The notes beneath the pieces are model-generated. The model did no database searches and was not told where the DNA came from. It was given only the letters and a program-made list of their open reading frames with translations. DNA of 49,958 nucleotides from Actinophytocola sp044466355 (GTDB lineage Bacteria; Actinomycetota; Actinomycetes; Mycobacteriales; Pseudonocardiaceae), in assembly GCF_044466355.1 (NCBI RefSeq), contig NZ_JBITMQ010000031.1, positions 1 through 49,958 of the forward strand, given 5' to 3'. Position numbers and translations under genes: made by a program. Below are positions 23,021-31,241 of the stretch, in pieces. The number at the start of each line of letters is the position of its first letter. Position 1 is the stretch's first letter.

Positions 23021-25966
23021 TCAGCCGCCGCCACCCGACGGCGGGTTGGCCTTGGCGGACTCGTAGGCGGCGACGGCCTTCTCCAGGTCGGACAGTGCCT
23101 GGCCCTGGGCGGCGAAGTCACCGGACTGCTGGGCGTTCTTCAACGCCTCGAGCGCGTTGCCGATGTCCTGCACGGCCTTGTCCATGCCTGGGTTGTCCCC
23201 GCCGGTCGACGGCGGCGGCGTGGTCGTGCCGGGTGGTGTCGACGGGGTCTCGGTCTCCGGCGGCGGCTGTTCGCCTTCCTCCGGCGGTGTCACCTCGCCG
23301 CCTGCGCCTTCGCCGAAGACCTCCTCGAGCGCCTCCTGCAGCGTCGGCGCGAACCCGACTCGTCCACCGAAGTACACGAGCACGCGGGCGAGCTGCGGGA
23401 ACGCGTTCTCGTCCTTCTGCTCGATGTAGATCGGTTCGACGTAGAGGAGGCCGTCCGCGACCGGCAACGTCAGCAGGTTTCCGTAGATGACGTTGACGTT
23501 CGGGTTCTGGAACAGAGTTCTGTTCTCGGTCACCTCGTCGGTGGTTTCGAACTCGTTCTGGACCTGGCCGGGGCCCTTCGTCTGGTCCTGTGCGGGTAGT
23601 CGCAGGACTCTGAACTGGCCGTAGTCGTCCGGGTCGGACGACACCGACACCCACGCGGCGAGGAACTGCCTTCGCAGCAGCGTCATCGGGCTGGTGAGCT
23701 GGAACGTCGGCTCGGCCTGGCCTGGCGCCTGCGCGAGGACGTAGTACGGCGGCTGGTTCGGTGCCGCGCCTCCTGCCTCGTTGTTGCTGCCGGTCGGGTC
23801 GGACGGCACGTCCCAGAACGTCTGGGTCGAGAAGAACTGTCCCGCGTTCTCCACGTGGTACTGCGCGAGCAGTTCACGCTGCACCTTGAACAGGTCCTCC
23901 GGGTAGCGGAAGTGCTCGCGGAGGGCGTCGGGGATCTCGCCGTGCTTCACGGTGTCGGGGAAGACGCTCTCCCAGGCCTTCAGCACGGGATCCTTCTCGT
24001 CGATCGCGTACAGCGTCACGGTGCCGTCGAACGCGTCGACGGTCGCCTTGACGGAGTTCCGGATGTAGCTGATGTCCCGGTTCTCCTGCCGCGCGACGCC
24101 GGTCAGCGAGTCGTTGGTGACCTCGCCGAGCGGGGTGCGCTGCGCGTACGGGAAGTTGTCGAGCGTGGTGTAGCCGTCGATGATCCACTTGATGCGGCCG
24201 TCGACCACCGCCGGGTACGGGTCGCCGTCGACGGTCAGCCACGGCGCGGCCTTGCTGACGCGGTCCCGCGGATCACGGTTGTACATGATCTTCGAGCCTT
24301 CGCCGATGTCACTGGAGAACAGGATGTTCCGCTCGCCGTAGTGGGCGAAGAACACGAACCGGTTGAACCAGCCGTCGACGGGCACGCCGCCCTGGCCCTT
24401 GTAGCGGTAGTTCTGGTCGGTGGGGGTGTCGTACTCGCCGCGCGCGTTGACGATCGCGTAGTCGGTGTTGAGTTCGCCGTAGTAGATCCGCGGCTCGGTG
24501 ACCGGGATGTCCATGTCCCGGCCGCTCTCGAGCGCCTCGAGGTCGCTCACGGTGAAGACCGGGTAGCCGCCTTCGCCGCTGGACTCGCCTTCGGCGAGCG
24601 CGCGGTTGATGCGGTTGGCTGGCGCGGCGACGAACCCGTTGCCGTGCGTGTAGACGAGGTGCCGGTTGATCCAGGAGGTCTGGTTGGCGGCGAGCCGCGT
24701 GGAGTCGAGTTCGCGGGCCGCGACGATGTAGTCCTGGACCTTGCCGTTGACCTCGTACCGGTCGACGTCGAGCTTGGTCGGGAAGCCGTAGAAGTTCTCG
24801 CCACCTTCGCGCTGGGTGAAGGTGCGGGACAGGATGCTCGGGTCGAGCAGGCGGATGTTGGGGATGGTGCCGGTGTCGGCCTTCACCTTCTGGGAGGTGG
24901 CGGCGTCGACGGAGGCGTCACCCGCGTAGTCCTCGAACTCGACCTTGTCGTTGGTGAGCCCGAACGCGTACTTGGTGGCGTTGATGTTCCGTTCGATGGA
25001 CATCGCCTCTTTCTCCGCCTCGTTGGGCTTGACGGAGAACTGCTGCAGCACGGTCGGCCACGCCCAGCCGACGAGGATGCTGGAGAGGATGAGCAGCACG
25101 ATCGCGATGGCGGGCAGCTGCAGGTTCCTGACGAACGCGCCGACGAAGAACGCGACGGCGCAGAACCCGGCGATGAACATCAGGATGAGCTTGGCGGGCA
25201 GCACCGCGTTGAGGTCGGTGTAGGTGGCGCCGTCGAACAGGCCGTTGCGGGTGGAGAACAGCAGTTCGTAGCGCTCGAAGAAGTAGTCGACGGCGAGGAC
25301 GACGACGAACAGGCCCGCGGTGACGGACAGCTGCACGCGGGCGGGGACGGAGAAGTTGTCGCCCTTGGCGCCCAGTCGGATGCCGCCGAAGATGTAGTGC
25401 GTGACGAGCGCGCCGATGCCCGCGATGGCGAGCGCGACGAACAGCCAGGTGATGAGCCAGCTGATGAACGGCAGCGTGAACGCGTAGAAGCCGACGTCCT
25501 TGCCGAACTCGGGGTCGGTCTGCCCGAACGTCTGCGCGTTGAGCATCAGCTGCACGGGCTGCCACTCGCCCTGGCCCGCGGCGCCCGCGATGGCGCCGAC
25601 GACCACCGGGACGCCGATGCCGAACAGCCGCACCCGCTGCACGATGGTCGACCGGTAGCGGGCGAGCGGGTCGTCCGCGCCGGAGACCGGCACGAACACC
25701 GGCCGCGACCGGTAGGCGATGGCGAGGCTCACCGCCAGCAGCCCGCCGACGAGCAGCCCGATCGCGAAGAACAGGATGAGCCTGGTGAGGATCACGGTGG
25801 TGAACACCGACCGGAAGCCGACCTCGCCGTACCAGAGCCAGTCGACGTAGGTGTCCAGCAGCCGGGCGCCGACGATCAGCACCAGGATCAGGACACCGGC
25901 GATACTCAGGAGTATCTTGGCGCGTCGGGACAGCTTCGGCATGCCGATCGGGGGCCTGGTGGCCAC
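23021..25966 (-). CDS. UPF0182 family large membrane protein
   Basis: 981 residues, the usual size of UPF0182 (the Rv3193c/Rv0064 family). Seven or so membrane segments occupy the first 300 residues (ILLSIAGVLILVLIVGARLL, LILFFAIGLLVGGLLAVSL and others), followed by a long extracytoplasmic domain. The C-terminus has a low-complexity Pro/Thr/Glu stretch (TPPEEGEQPPPETETPSTPP) and an alanine-rich helix. The function is unknown. GTG start with AGGGAG 6 bases upstream. Its divergent neighbour encodes a PPA1309-family protein. Confidence 0.93.
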   Translation of the reverse strand: MATRPPIGMPKLSRRAKILLSIAGVLILVLIVGARLLDTYVDWLWYGEVGFRSVFTTVILTRLILFFAIGLLVGGLLAVSLAIAYRSRPVFVPVSGADDPLARYRSTIVQRVRLFGIGVPVVVGAIAGAAGQGEWQPVQLMLNAQTFGQTDPEFGKDVGFYAFTLPFISWLITWLFVALAIAGIGALVTHYIFGGIRLGAKGDNFSVPARVQLSVTAGLFVVVLAVDYFFERYELLFSTRNGLFDGATYTDLNAVLPAKLILMFIAGFCAVAFFVGAFVRNLQLPAIAIVLLILSSILVGWAWPTVLQQFSVKPNEAEKEAMSIERNINATKYAFGLTNDKVEFEDYAGDASVDAATSQKVKADTGTIPNIRLLDPSILSRTFTQREGGENFYGFPTKLDVDRYEVNGKVQDYIVAARELDSTRLAANQTSWINRHLVYTHGNGFVAAPANRINRALAEGESSGEGGYPVFTVSDLEALESGRDMDIPVTEPRIYYGELNTDYAIVNARGEYDTPTDQNYRYKGQGGVPVDGWFNRFVFFAHYGERNILFSSDIGEGSKIMYNRDPRDRVSKAAPWLTVDGDPYPAVVDGRIKWIIDGYTTLDNFPYAQRTPLGEVTNDSLTGVARQENRDISYIRNSVKATVDAFDGTVTLYAIDEKDPVLKAWESVFPDTVKHGEIPDALREHFRYPEDLFKVQRELLAQYHVENAGQFFSTQTFWDVPSDPTGSNNEAGGAAPNQPPYYVLAQAPGQAEPTFQLTSPMTLLRRQFLAAWVSVSSDPDDYGQFRVLRLPAQDQTKGPGQVQNEFETTDEVTENRTLFQNPNVNVIYGNLLTLPVADGLLYVEPIYIEQKDENAFPQLARVLVYFGGRVGFAPTLQEALEEVFGEGAGGEVTPPEEGEQPPPETETPSTPPGTTTPPPSTGGDNPGMDKAVQDIGNALEALKNAQQSGDFAAQGQALSDLEKAVAAYESAKANPPSGGGG

Positions 25967-26104
25967 GGTGCACTCCCTGTGTTGACCAGTGTTCGCAGGA
26001 CCGCCGAGGGCTGTCCTAGATGTCCAACTCTATTCCGAGCCTGTCAGGTTCCCGTTCGGGTAGGTCGAAATAGCCGAACGCGAGAATAGGTGAGGATGGC
26101 AGGT

Positions 26105-26629
26105 ATGTCCGCGAGCCATGCCCAGCACCTGTCCGCCGCCGCCCGGGAGGTCGACGACTTCGTGTCGACGGCCGGGTGGGACCAGCCCCCGCAGTTGTTC
26201 GCCCTGGTCCCGACCGCCGAGTTGGTGGCGGCCAACCCCGAACTGGCCGGCCAGGTCGACGCGGGCGCGTTCCTCACCCCGGTCGCCCAGGACCAGCTGC
26301 CCAACGAGGACCTCGCGGAGGCGCTGGCAGGCATCATGTGGCCGGAGGCGGTGGAGGGGTGCGCCGTCGCCCAGGAGATCGTGGTGCTCCCGCCGGACGC
26401 GGAGGACACCCTGCCCGGCGGTGAGAAGACCGGTGACACGGACGCGCTGCGTCGCATCGCCGCCGAGCACCCCCGCCGCCGCGAGGCCCGCCTGGTGGCC
26501 GCCGTCCTACGTGACGGGTCGGCCGCGTGCGTGCTGCGCCTGCGCAGCCAGGAGGGCGACGACGAGATCATCGAGCACCCGGAACTGGCCCCCAACCTGA
26601 CCGACGCCCTGCTGGACACCCTCCGCTGA
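26105..26629 (+). CDS. PPA1309-family protein, function unknown
   Basis: 174 residues matching the actinobacterial PPA1309 family in layout: a helical N-terminus (HLSAAAREVDDFV), FALVPTAELVAANPEL, LPNEDLAEALAGIMWPEAV, EIVVLPP and a C-terminal RHEARLVAAVLRDG-like segment (here RREARLVAAVLRDG). Soluble, no signal or membrane segment. I chose the ATG at 26105 with GAGG 9 bases upstream; ATG 26096 and GTG 26090 are alternatives. Divergent from the UPF0182 gene and conserved beside it. Confidence 0.85.
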   Translation: MSASHAQHLSAAAREVDDFVSTAGWDQPPQLFALVPTAELVAANPELAGQVDAGAFLTPVAQDQLPNEDLAEALAGIMWPEAVEGCAVAQEIVVLPPDAEDTLPGGEKTGDTDALRRIAAEHPRRREARLVAAVLRDGSAACVLRLRSQEGDDEIIEHPELAPNLTDALLDTLR

Positions 26630-26633
26630 CCGG

Positions 26634-26675
26634 GAAGCGTCTTTCGGGACCGCTCAACGTCCCGGAAGACGCTTC
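26634..26675. terminator. Hairpin between convergent PPA1309 and PDZ-protease genes
   Basis: A 17-bp stem (GAAGCGTCTTTCGGGAC at 26634-26650 with 26659-26675, one mismatch) starting 5 bp after the stop. Suitable as the terminator of the plus-strand gene. Confidence 0.75.
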
Positions 26676-26828
26676 AGGACAACCCGCGCCACCAAGCCGC
26701 TGACCTGCGAAAACGCGAGAATCGTCCGGCCCCCGGTACGTAACCTCGACCCCCACCCGTTCCCGGGGGCCACCCGCCATGCCAGTCTACCGGTGCCCAC
26801 CGACAGATGGACCGATGTCGATCTTGCC

Positions 26829-26856
26829 TGTGGACAACTCCGCAGGCTGTGGACAA
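26829..26856 (-). promoter_or_regulatory. Second pair of DnaA-box-like sequences, same spacing
   Basis: TGTGGACAA at 26829-26837 and 26848-26856, same orientation, 19 bp apart, identical in arrangement to the pair at 17831-17858. The second copy abuts the stop codon of the PDZ protease gene. Confidence 0.5.
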
Positions 26857-27972
26857 CTAGCAGCTGGGTGGCGTCCGGCCCGCGTCGAGGTCCTCCAGCG
26901 CCTCGACCGCACCGGCCAGCGTCTCCACCTTCACCAACCGCAGGCCGTCGGGCGTGTTCGACTTCGCTTCCGCGCAGTTGTCGGCGGGCACGAGGAACGC
27001 GGTCGCCCCGTCCTCCTGTGCGGCGATCAGCTTGAACGGGATGCCGCCGATCGGCTTGACGTTGCCCTTCTCGTCGATCGCGCCGGTGCCGGCGACGGTG
27101 CGGCCCGCCTCCATCTCGCCGGGGGTGAGGGTGTCGACGATCGCGAGCGCGAAGATCAGCCCGGCGGACGGGCCGCCGACGTCCTCGAGGTGGATCGTGG
27201 TCTCGAAGTCGACGTCGGCGCGGTCGGCCGGCGCGAGGCCCATGAACCCTTCCTGCCGGTCGTCGGTGCCGAAGTCGCTGGCCTTGCCGAGCTTGATGTC
27301 GGCGGTCTTCTTGGGCCCGTCCTCGTGCTGGAACGTCACCGAGACCGTCTGCCCGGGCTTGGTGCCCTTGAGCGCCTCGCGCACGTCCTCCTGCACGGCG
27401 ATGTTCTTCCCGTTCACCACCCACAGGCGGTCACCCGGCTGGATGACGCCGTCGGCGGGCGCGCCGCGGGTGATCTCCTGGACGACGACCTTGACCGGCT
27501 TGTCGAGCAGCCGCAGCGCCGCGGTCTCCGCCGCGCTCTGCGAGTCCTGGAACATGATCTTGTTCTCGCGCTCGAGGTCTTCCTGGGTCTGGCCGGGACC
27601 GAAGTACTCGTCGCGTGGCGCGAGCGCGTAGCGGCCGCTGACCCACTTGCCGAGCGCGTCGAACAGCGTGACCTCGTCGTTGATCGACACGGTGGTCATC
27701 CGCAGCTGCCCGCTCGTCGGGTAGGTCCTGGTGCCGTCGACCTCGATGACGGCCTGGCCGTCGACTTCGCCGAGCGTGTCGTAGGTCGGGCCGGGGCCGA
27801 TGGAGACGTACGGGACCTTCACGAACCCGCCGATGAGCGCGAGCGCCGCCACCAGGATGAAGCTAATCGCCACGGTCCATCCGCGCCGGGTCAGCCCTCG
27901 CGGACGTTCTGTGCCCGGTTCGTAACCGATTGTCCGCGGGGCCTCGGCCTGGGGGCTCGGGGTGTCACTCAC
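26857..27972 (-). CDS. Membrane-anchored PDZ and Lon-type (S16) protease
   Basis: 371 residues. One membrane span near residues 30-48 (TVAISFILVAALALIGGFV), an extracytoplasmic region, a PDZ domain (about 150-225, containing ITRGAPADGVIQPGDRLWVV), and a Lon-type protease domain with the catalytic Ser in GGPSAGLIFALAIVD and Lys in IGGIPFKLIAAQ. The Walker ATPase is absent, so it is ATP-independent. It corresponds to Rv3194c of M. tuberculosis in layout and position. GTG start; weak ribosome-binding site. A role in envelope protein quality control is inferred. Confidence 0.9.
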   Translation of the reverse strand: MSDTPSPQAEAPRTIGYEPGTERPRGLTRRGWTVAISFILVAALALIGGFVKVPYVSIGPGPTYDTLGEVDGQAVIEVDGTRTYPTSGQLRMTTVSINDEVTLFDALGKWVSGRYALAPRDEYFGPGQTQEDLERENKIMFQDSQSAAETAALRLLDKPVKVVVQEITRGAPADGVIQPGDRLWVVNGKNIAVQEDVREALKGTKPGQTVSVTFQHEDGPKKTADIKLGKASDFGTDDRQEGFMGLAPADRADVDFETTIHLEDVGGPSAGLIFALAIVDTLTPGEMEAGRTVAGTGAIDEKGNVKPIGGIPFKLIAAQEDGATAFLVPADNCAEAKSNTPDGLRLVKVETLAGAVEALEDLDAGRTPPSC

Positions 27973-28052
27973 GGGTTGACAGGGTACGGCGTGTTCTCGA
28001 TGAGCGAATCACCGCGCGTTACTGGCGTGGCGTGTCCGCGTACCTTGGACAC

Positions 28053-29399
28053 ATGACCGAGTTTCCCTTTGGCTTCGGACCGCCGAACCCGGACGACCGT
28101 GGCAAGAAGGAGCCCTCAGGGCAGGGCGAGAACCCCGCTGAGGCGTTCAACCAGCTCGGCCAGATGCTCAGCCAGCTCGGGCAGATGCTCAGCCAGGCCG
28201 GCACCTCGGCCGGGCCGGTGAACTACGACTTGGCGAAACAGATCGCGATGCAACGCCTGACCTCGGGCGACGTGGGTTTCCGCACGTCGACGGAGTTCCA
28301 GGGCGCGGTGACCGACGCGGTGCACCTCGCGGAGATGTGGCTCGATCCGGCGACGATCCTCCCGACGGGGGCCACGGCGGTGAAGGCGTGGACGCCACGT
28401 GACTGGGTGGAGAACACCCTGCCGACGTGGCAGCGCCTGTGCGACCCGGTCGCCCGCCGGGTGTCGGGCGCGTGGGTGGAGGCGCTGCCCGCGGAAGCGA
28501 AGCAGGCCGCGGGCCCGCTGCTGTCGATGGTCAGCCAGATGGGCGGCATGGCGTTCGGTTCGCAGCTGGGCAACGCGATGGCGCAGCTGGCGTCGGAGGT
28601 GCTGACGTCGACCGACATCGGCCTGCCCCTCGGCCCGCCCGCTACCGTGGCGTTGCTGCCGCAGAACATCGAGGAGTTCACGAGCGGCCTGGAGCGCCCC
28701 AACAGCGAGGTCCTGGTGTTCCTCGCGGCGCGGGAAGCAGCACACCAGCGCCTGTTCGCGCACGTCCCGTGGCTGCGGCAGCGCCTGCTGGCGACGGTCG
28801 AGGAGTTCGCGAGCGGCATCCGCGTCGACACGTCCGCCCTGGAGCAGCTGGCCACCCAGATCGACCCCGCGAACCCGCAGTCGATCGAGGAGGCCATGCA
28901 GTCGGGCATGCTGGAGCCCCAGACCACCCCGGAGCAGAAGGCGGCCCTGACCAGGCTCGAGACGCTGCTGGCCCTGGTGGAGGGCTGGGTGGACGTGGTC
29001 GTCGGCGACGCGGTGACCGACCGTCTTCCCGGCGCGGACGCGCTGCGCGAGACCCTGCGCCGCAGGCGTGCCAGCGGCGGCCCGGCCGAGCAGACGTTCG
29101 CCACGCTGGTCGGTCTGGAACTGCGCCCGAGGCGTCTGCGTGCCGCCGCGGCCCTGTGGCGCCTGGTCGGCGACCAGCACGGCTTCGAGGCCCGCGACGG
29201 CATCTGGGCGCACCCGGACCTGGTACCGACCGCGGAGGACCTGGACGAGCCGATGGACTTCGCCGAGCGCGTGGGCAGCAAGCCCGCCCTGGAGGACGAC
29301 CCGATCGCCGCGCTGGAGCGCGAGGAGCAGGCCAAGCGCGACCGGGAGGCCTCCGGCGAGGACGGGGACACCGGCAAGGACAGCGGCGACCAGGGTTGA
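28053..29399 (+). CDS. DUF2342 family protein (zincin-like, putative metalloprotease)
   Basis: 448 residues, matching the actinobacterial family called zinc-dependent metalloprotease or DUF2342 (Rv3195 type). Conserved parts include GDVGFRTSTEFQGAVTDAVHLAEMWLD (in parts), WVENTLPTWQRL, GSQLGNAMAQLASEVLTS, and EVLVFLAAREAAHQRLFAHVPWL. In the last segment the position of a classical HExxH motif reads REAAH, so one zinc ligand of the canonical motif is missing. The N-terminus is low-complexity with a repeated LGQMLSQ. Protease activity is thus uncertain. Stand-alone plus-strand gene ending at a hairpin. Confidence 0.85.
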   Translation: MTEFPFGFGPPNPDDRGKKEPSGQGENPAEAFNQLGQMLSQLGQMLSQAGTSAGPVNYDLAKQIAMQRLTSGDVGFRTSTEFQGAVTDAVHLAEMWLDPATILPTGATAVKAWTPRDWVENTLPTWQRLCDPVARRVSGAWVEALPAEAKQAAGPLLSMVSQMGGMAFGSQLGNAMAQLASEVLTSTDIGLPLGPPATVALLPQNIEEFTSGLERPNSEVLVFLAAREAAHQRLFAHVPWLRQRLLATVEEFASGIRVDTSALEQLATQIDPANPQSIEEAMQSGMLEPQTTPEQKAALTRLETLLALVEGWVDVVVGDAVTDRLPGADALRETLRRRRASGGPAEQTFATLVGLELRPRRLRAAAALWRLVGDQHGFEARDGIWAHPDLVPTAEDLDEPMDFAERVGSKPALEDDPIAALEREEQAKRDREASGEDGDTGKDSGDQG

Positions 29400-29413
29400 C
29401 GAGCAGCACGCGC

Positions 29414-29450
29414 AGGGTTCTTCGAGTCGCACCGCGTCCCGAAGAACCCT
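29414..29450. terminator. Hairpin between convergent DUF2342 and metallopeptidase genes
   Basis: An 11-bp perfect stem (AGGGTTCTTCG at 29414-29424 with CGAAGAACCCT at 29440-29450) between two convergent stops. Likely shared terminator. Confidence 0.65.
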
Positions 29451-29469
29451 TCAGCCCGTGACCCCAGGT

Positions 29470-30000
29470 TCAGTCCTCGGCCACCACCCCCAGCCCAGCG
29501 GCCGCGGACAGCCCTTCCAGGTAGCCGATGGCCCGATCGGCCCGCGGGTACTCCCGGACCAGGTCCCAGAACTTGGCGTTGTGCGACGGCACCAGCAGGT
29601 GCGCGAGCTCGTGCACGAGCACGTAGTCCAGCACCCAGCCGGGCACGGACTTGAGGTGCTCGCTCACCCGGATCGTCTTGTCGGCGGGCGTGCAGGACGC
29701 CCACCGGGTGCGCATGGGCGGCACCCACCGAACACTGTTCGGCACGGCGCGACCCTGAAGATGTTTGGCCGACAGCTCGGCACAGCGACGTAACAGCGCC
29801 TCGTCCGACGGCTTCGTCGGTGGGAGCTTCCGAGGCTCGCCCTTCAGCAGCTTCCGCTGCATCTCGGCGACCCAGTGCGCCTCCTCGGCCTTCGACAGCC
29901 GGGCAGGTATCAACACGACCAGCGTGTCGCCGTCGCGATACGCGGTCACGGTGCGCGTGCGGCGCTTGCTGCGCCGCACTTCGACTCTGGATTCGGCCAC
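29470..30000 (-). CDS. SprT/YgjP-type metallopeptidase (DUF45)
   Basis: 176 residues from the GTG at 30000 (upstream TTG 30030 is possible). The zinc motif HELAH lies in VLVHELAHLLVPSHNAKFWDLV (quoted in part), with the third ligand in the PSHNAKFW segment. Upstream WVPPMRTRWASCTP matches the RWGSC element of the YgjP family. Cytoplasmic. The biological substrate is unknown. It is convergent with the DUF2342 gene and divergent from the ThiF-like gene. Confidence 0.88.
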   Translation of the reverse strand: MAESRVEVRRSKRRTRTVTAYRDGDTLVVLIPARLSKAEEAHWVAEMQRKLLKGEPRKLPPTKPSDEALLRRCAELSAKHLQGRAVPNSVRWVPPMRTRWASCTPADKTIRVSEHLKSVPGWVLDYVLVHELAHLLVPSHNAKFWDLVREYPRADRAIGYLEGLSAAAGLGVVAED

Positions 30001-30122
30001 GGCTGCCACGTTACGACGACGCACCGACAATTCGGAGTGCGTTCCCTGACAGGGCCTTGGTCACCTGCGGAGCCTGTGGATAACGATTTCGTCGCCGGCG
30101 CGAAGTCGGTGAATCTGTCCAC

Positions 30123-31241
30123 ATGACGAAACAACTACCGGTCCGCCCGCGGGTCGTGGCAGGCCTTCCCGTCCTGCGCCGCAAGAGCGGTGAGCTGCAG
30201 ATTGGCCTCGATCCACGGCACGCGAAGGTGGTCGAGGGCCTGTCGGACCGGGTGATGGCCGTCGCGGGCCGCCTCACCGGTGACCGCACCCGGGACGAGC
30301 TGTCCGCCGGTCTCGCCGACCGTGACCGCAAGCAACTGACCGACCTGCTCGGCAACCTCGATGACCAGGGCCTTCTGGAGGACGGGGCGCCGACCTCAGC
30401 GCGGATGGCCGGTGAGGTGTCGGCGGCGAAGGTCCACGCGCTGGGGACGGGGCTGTCACCGCAGGACCACCCGATCGGGCGAGCTGAGCTGGCGGTGGCC
30501 GTGCAGGGTGACGGCAGGCTGGCCCTCGCGGTCGGCTGTCTGCTGGCGTCGGCGGGTGTCGGGTGGGTGCACGTGGCGGCGACGGGCGCGGTCCGCCCGG
30601 AGGACGTCGGGGCCGGCTACCGGCTCGAGGACGTCGGCACGCCGCGGCTGGTCGCGGCACGCCGCGCGCTCCGTCGGGCCGAGCCGAACATCAGGACGAC
30701 CCATTTCCCCGCGACGCGGGCGCCGGACCTGGTGGTTCTCGCCGACTCGCTGGTGCCGAGGCCGGACCTGGTCGACATGGTGATGCGGGCGGCGATCCCG
30801 CACCTGTTCGTCCGGGTGCGGGACACGATCGGCATCGTGGGCCCGTTCGTGGTGCCCGGTCTCACGAGCTGCCTGCGGTGCGCTGACCTGCAGCGTTGCG
30901 ACAGGGACGCGTGCTGGCCGCAGCTGGCGGTCCAGTTGGCGGGGCAGACACAGCTCACGGATCTCACCGGCACCCAGGCGACGGCGGCGTTCGCGGCGGC
31001 CCAGGTGCTGGAGGCCGCGGCGTGGCTGCGGGGTGCCGCGGACCGTCCCGCGACATGTGAGACAAGTGTCGCACTGGAGCCACGCACGGCCGCTGTGCGG
31101 CGTCGTCACTGGTCAGCGCACCCGCAGTGCCCGTGTGGTGCCGCCGCGCGGCAACGTGACGGGTTGGTCCACTGCGCCAAAGTTGCTGCAAACACCAAGG
31201 AAGAGTTGAGACAATCGGATCGTGACGGAGATGCCTCGTAA
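30123..31241 (+). CDS. ThiF/E1-like protein (TOMM cyclodehydratase-type), function unknown
   Basis: 372 residues. The C-terminal two thirds resemble E1-like ThiF domains: an N-terminal winged-helix-like part (RTRDELSAGLADRDRKQLTDLL), ALAVGCLLASAGVGWVHVA as the degenerate nucleotide-binding loop, APDLVVLADSLVPRPDLVD, and paired cysteines CLRC and CPCG as expected for the structural zinc. The glycine-rich ATP loop is not canonical, so adenylation is doubtful. Its last 20 bases overlap the start of the ABC1 kinase gene, so the two are probably co-translated. This pair is conserved in the whiB7/uvrD2 neighbourhood. Confidence 0.72.
   Translation: MTKQLPVRPRVVAGLPVLRRKSGELQIGLDPRHAKVVEGLSDRVMAVAGRLTGDRTRDELSAGLADRDRKQLTDLLGNLDDQGLLEDGAPTSARMAGEVSAAKVHALGTGLSPQDHPIGRAELAVAVQGDGRLALAVGCLLASAGVGWVHVAATGAVRPEDVGAGYRLEDVGTPRLVAARRALRRAEPNIRTTHFPATRAPDLVVLADSLVPRPDLVDMVMRAAIPHLFVRVRDTIGIVGPFVVPGLTSCLRCADLQRCDRDACWPQLAVQLAGQTQLTDLTGTQATAAFAAAQVLEAAAWLRGAADRPATCETSVALEPRTAAVRRRHWSAHPQCPCGAAARQRDGLVHCAKVAANTKEELRQSDRDGDAS

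Noticed and set aside
23855..26089. A 744-codon frame antisense to the UPF0182 gene
   Set aside because: Repetitive Val/Asp/Glu composition typical of antisense frames in high-GC genes; the minus strand carries a recognised family.
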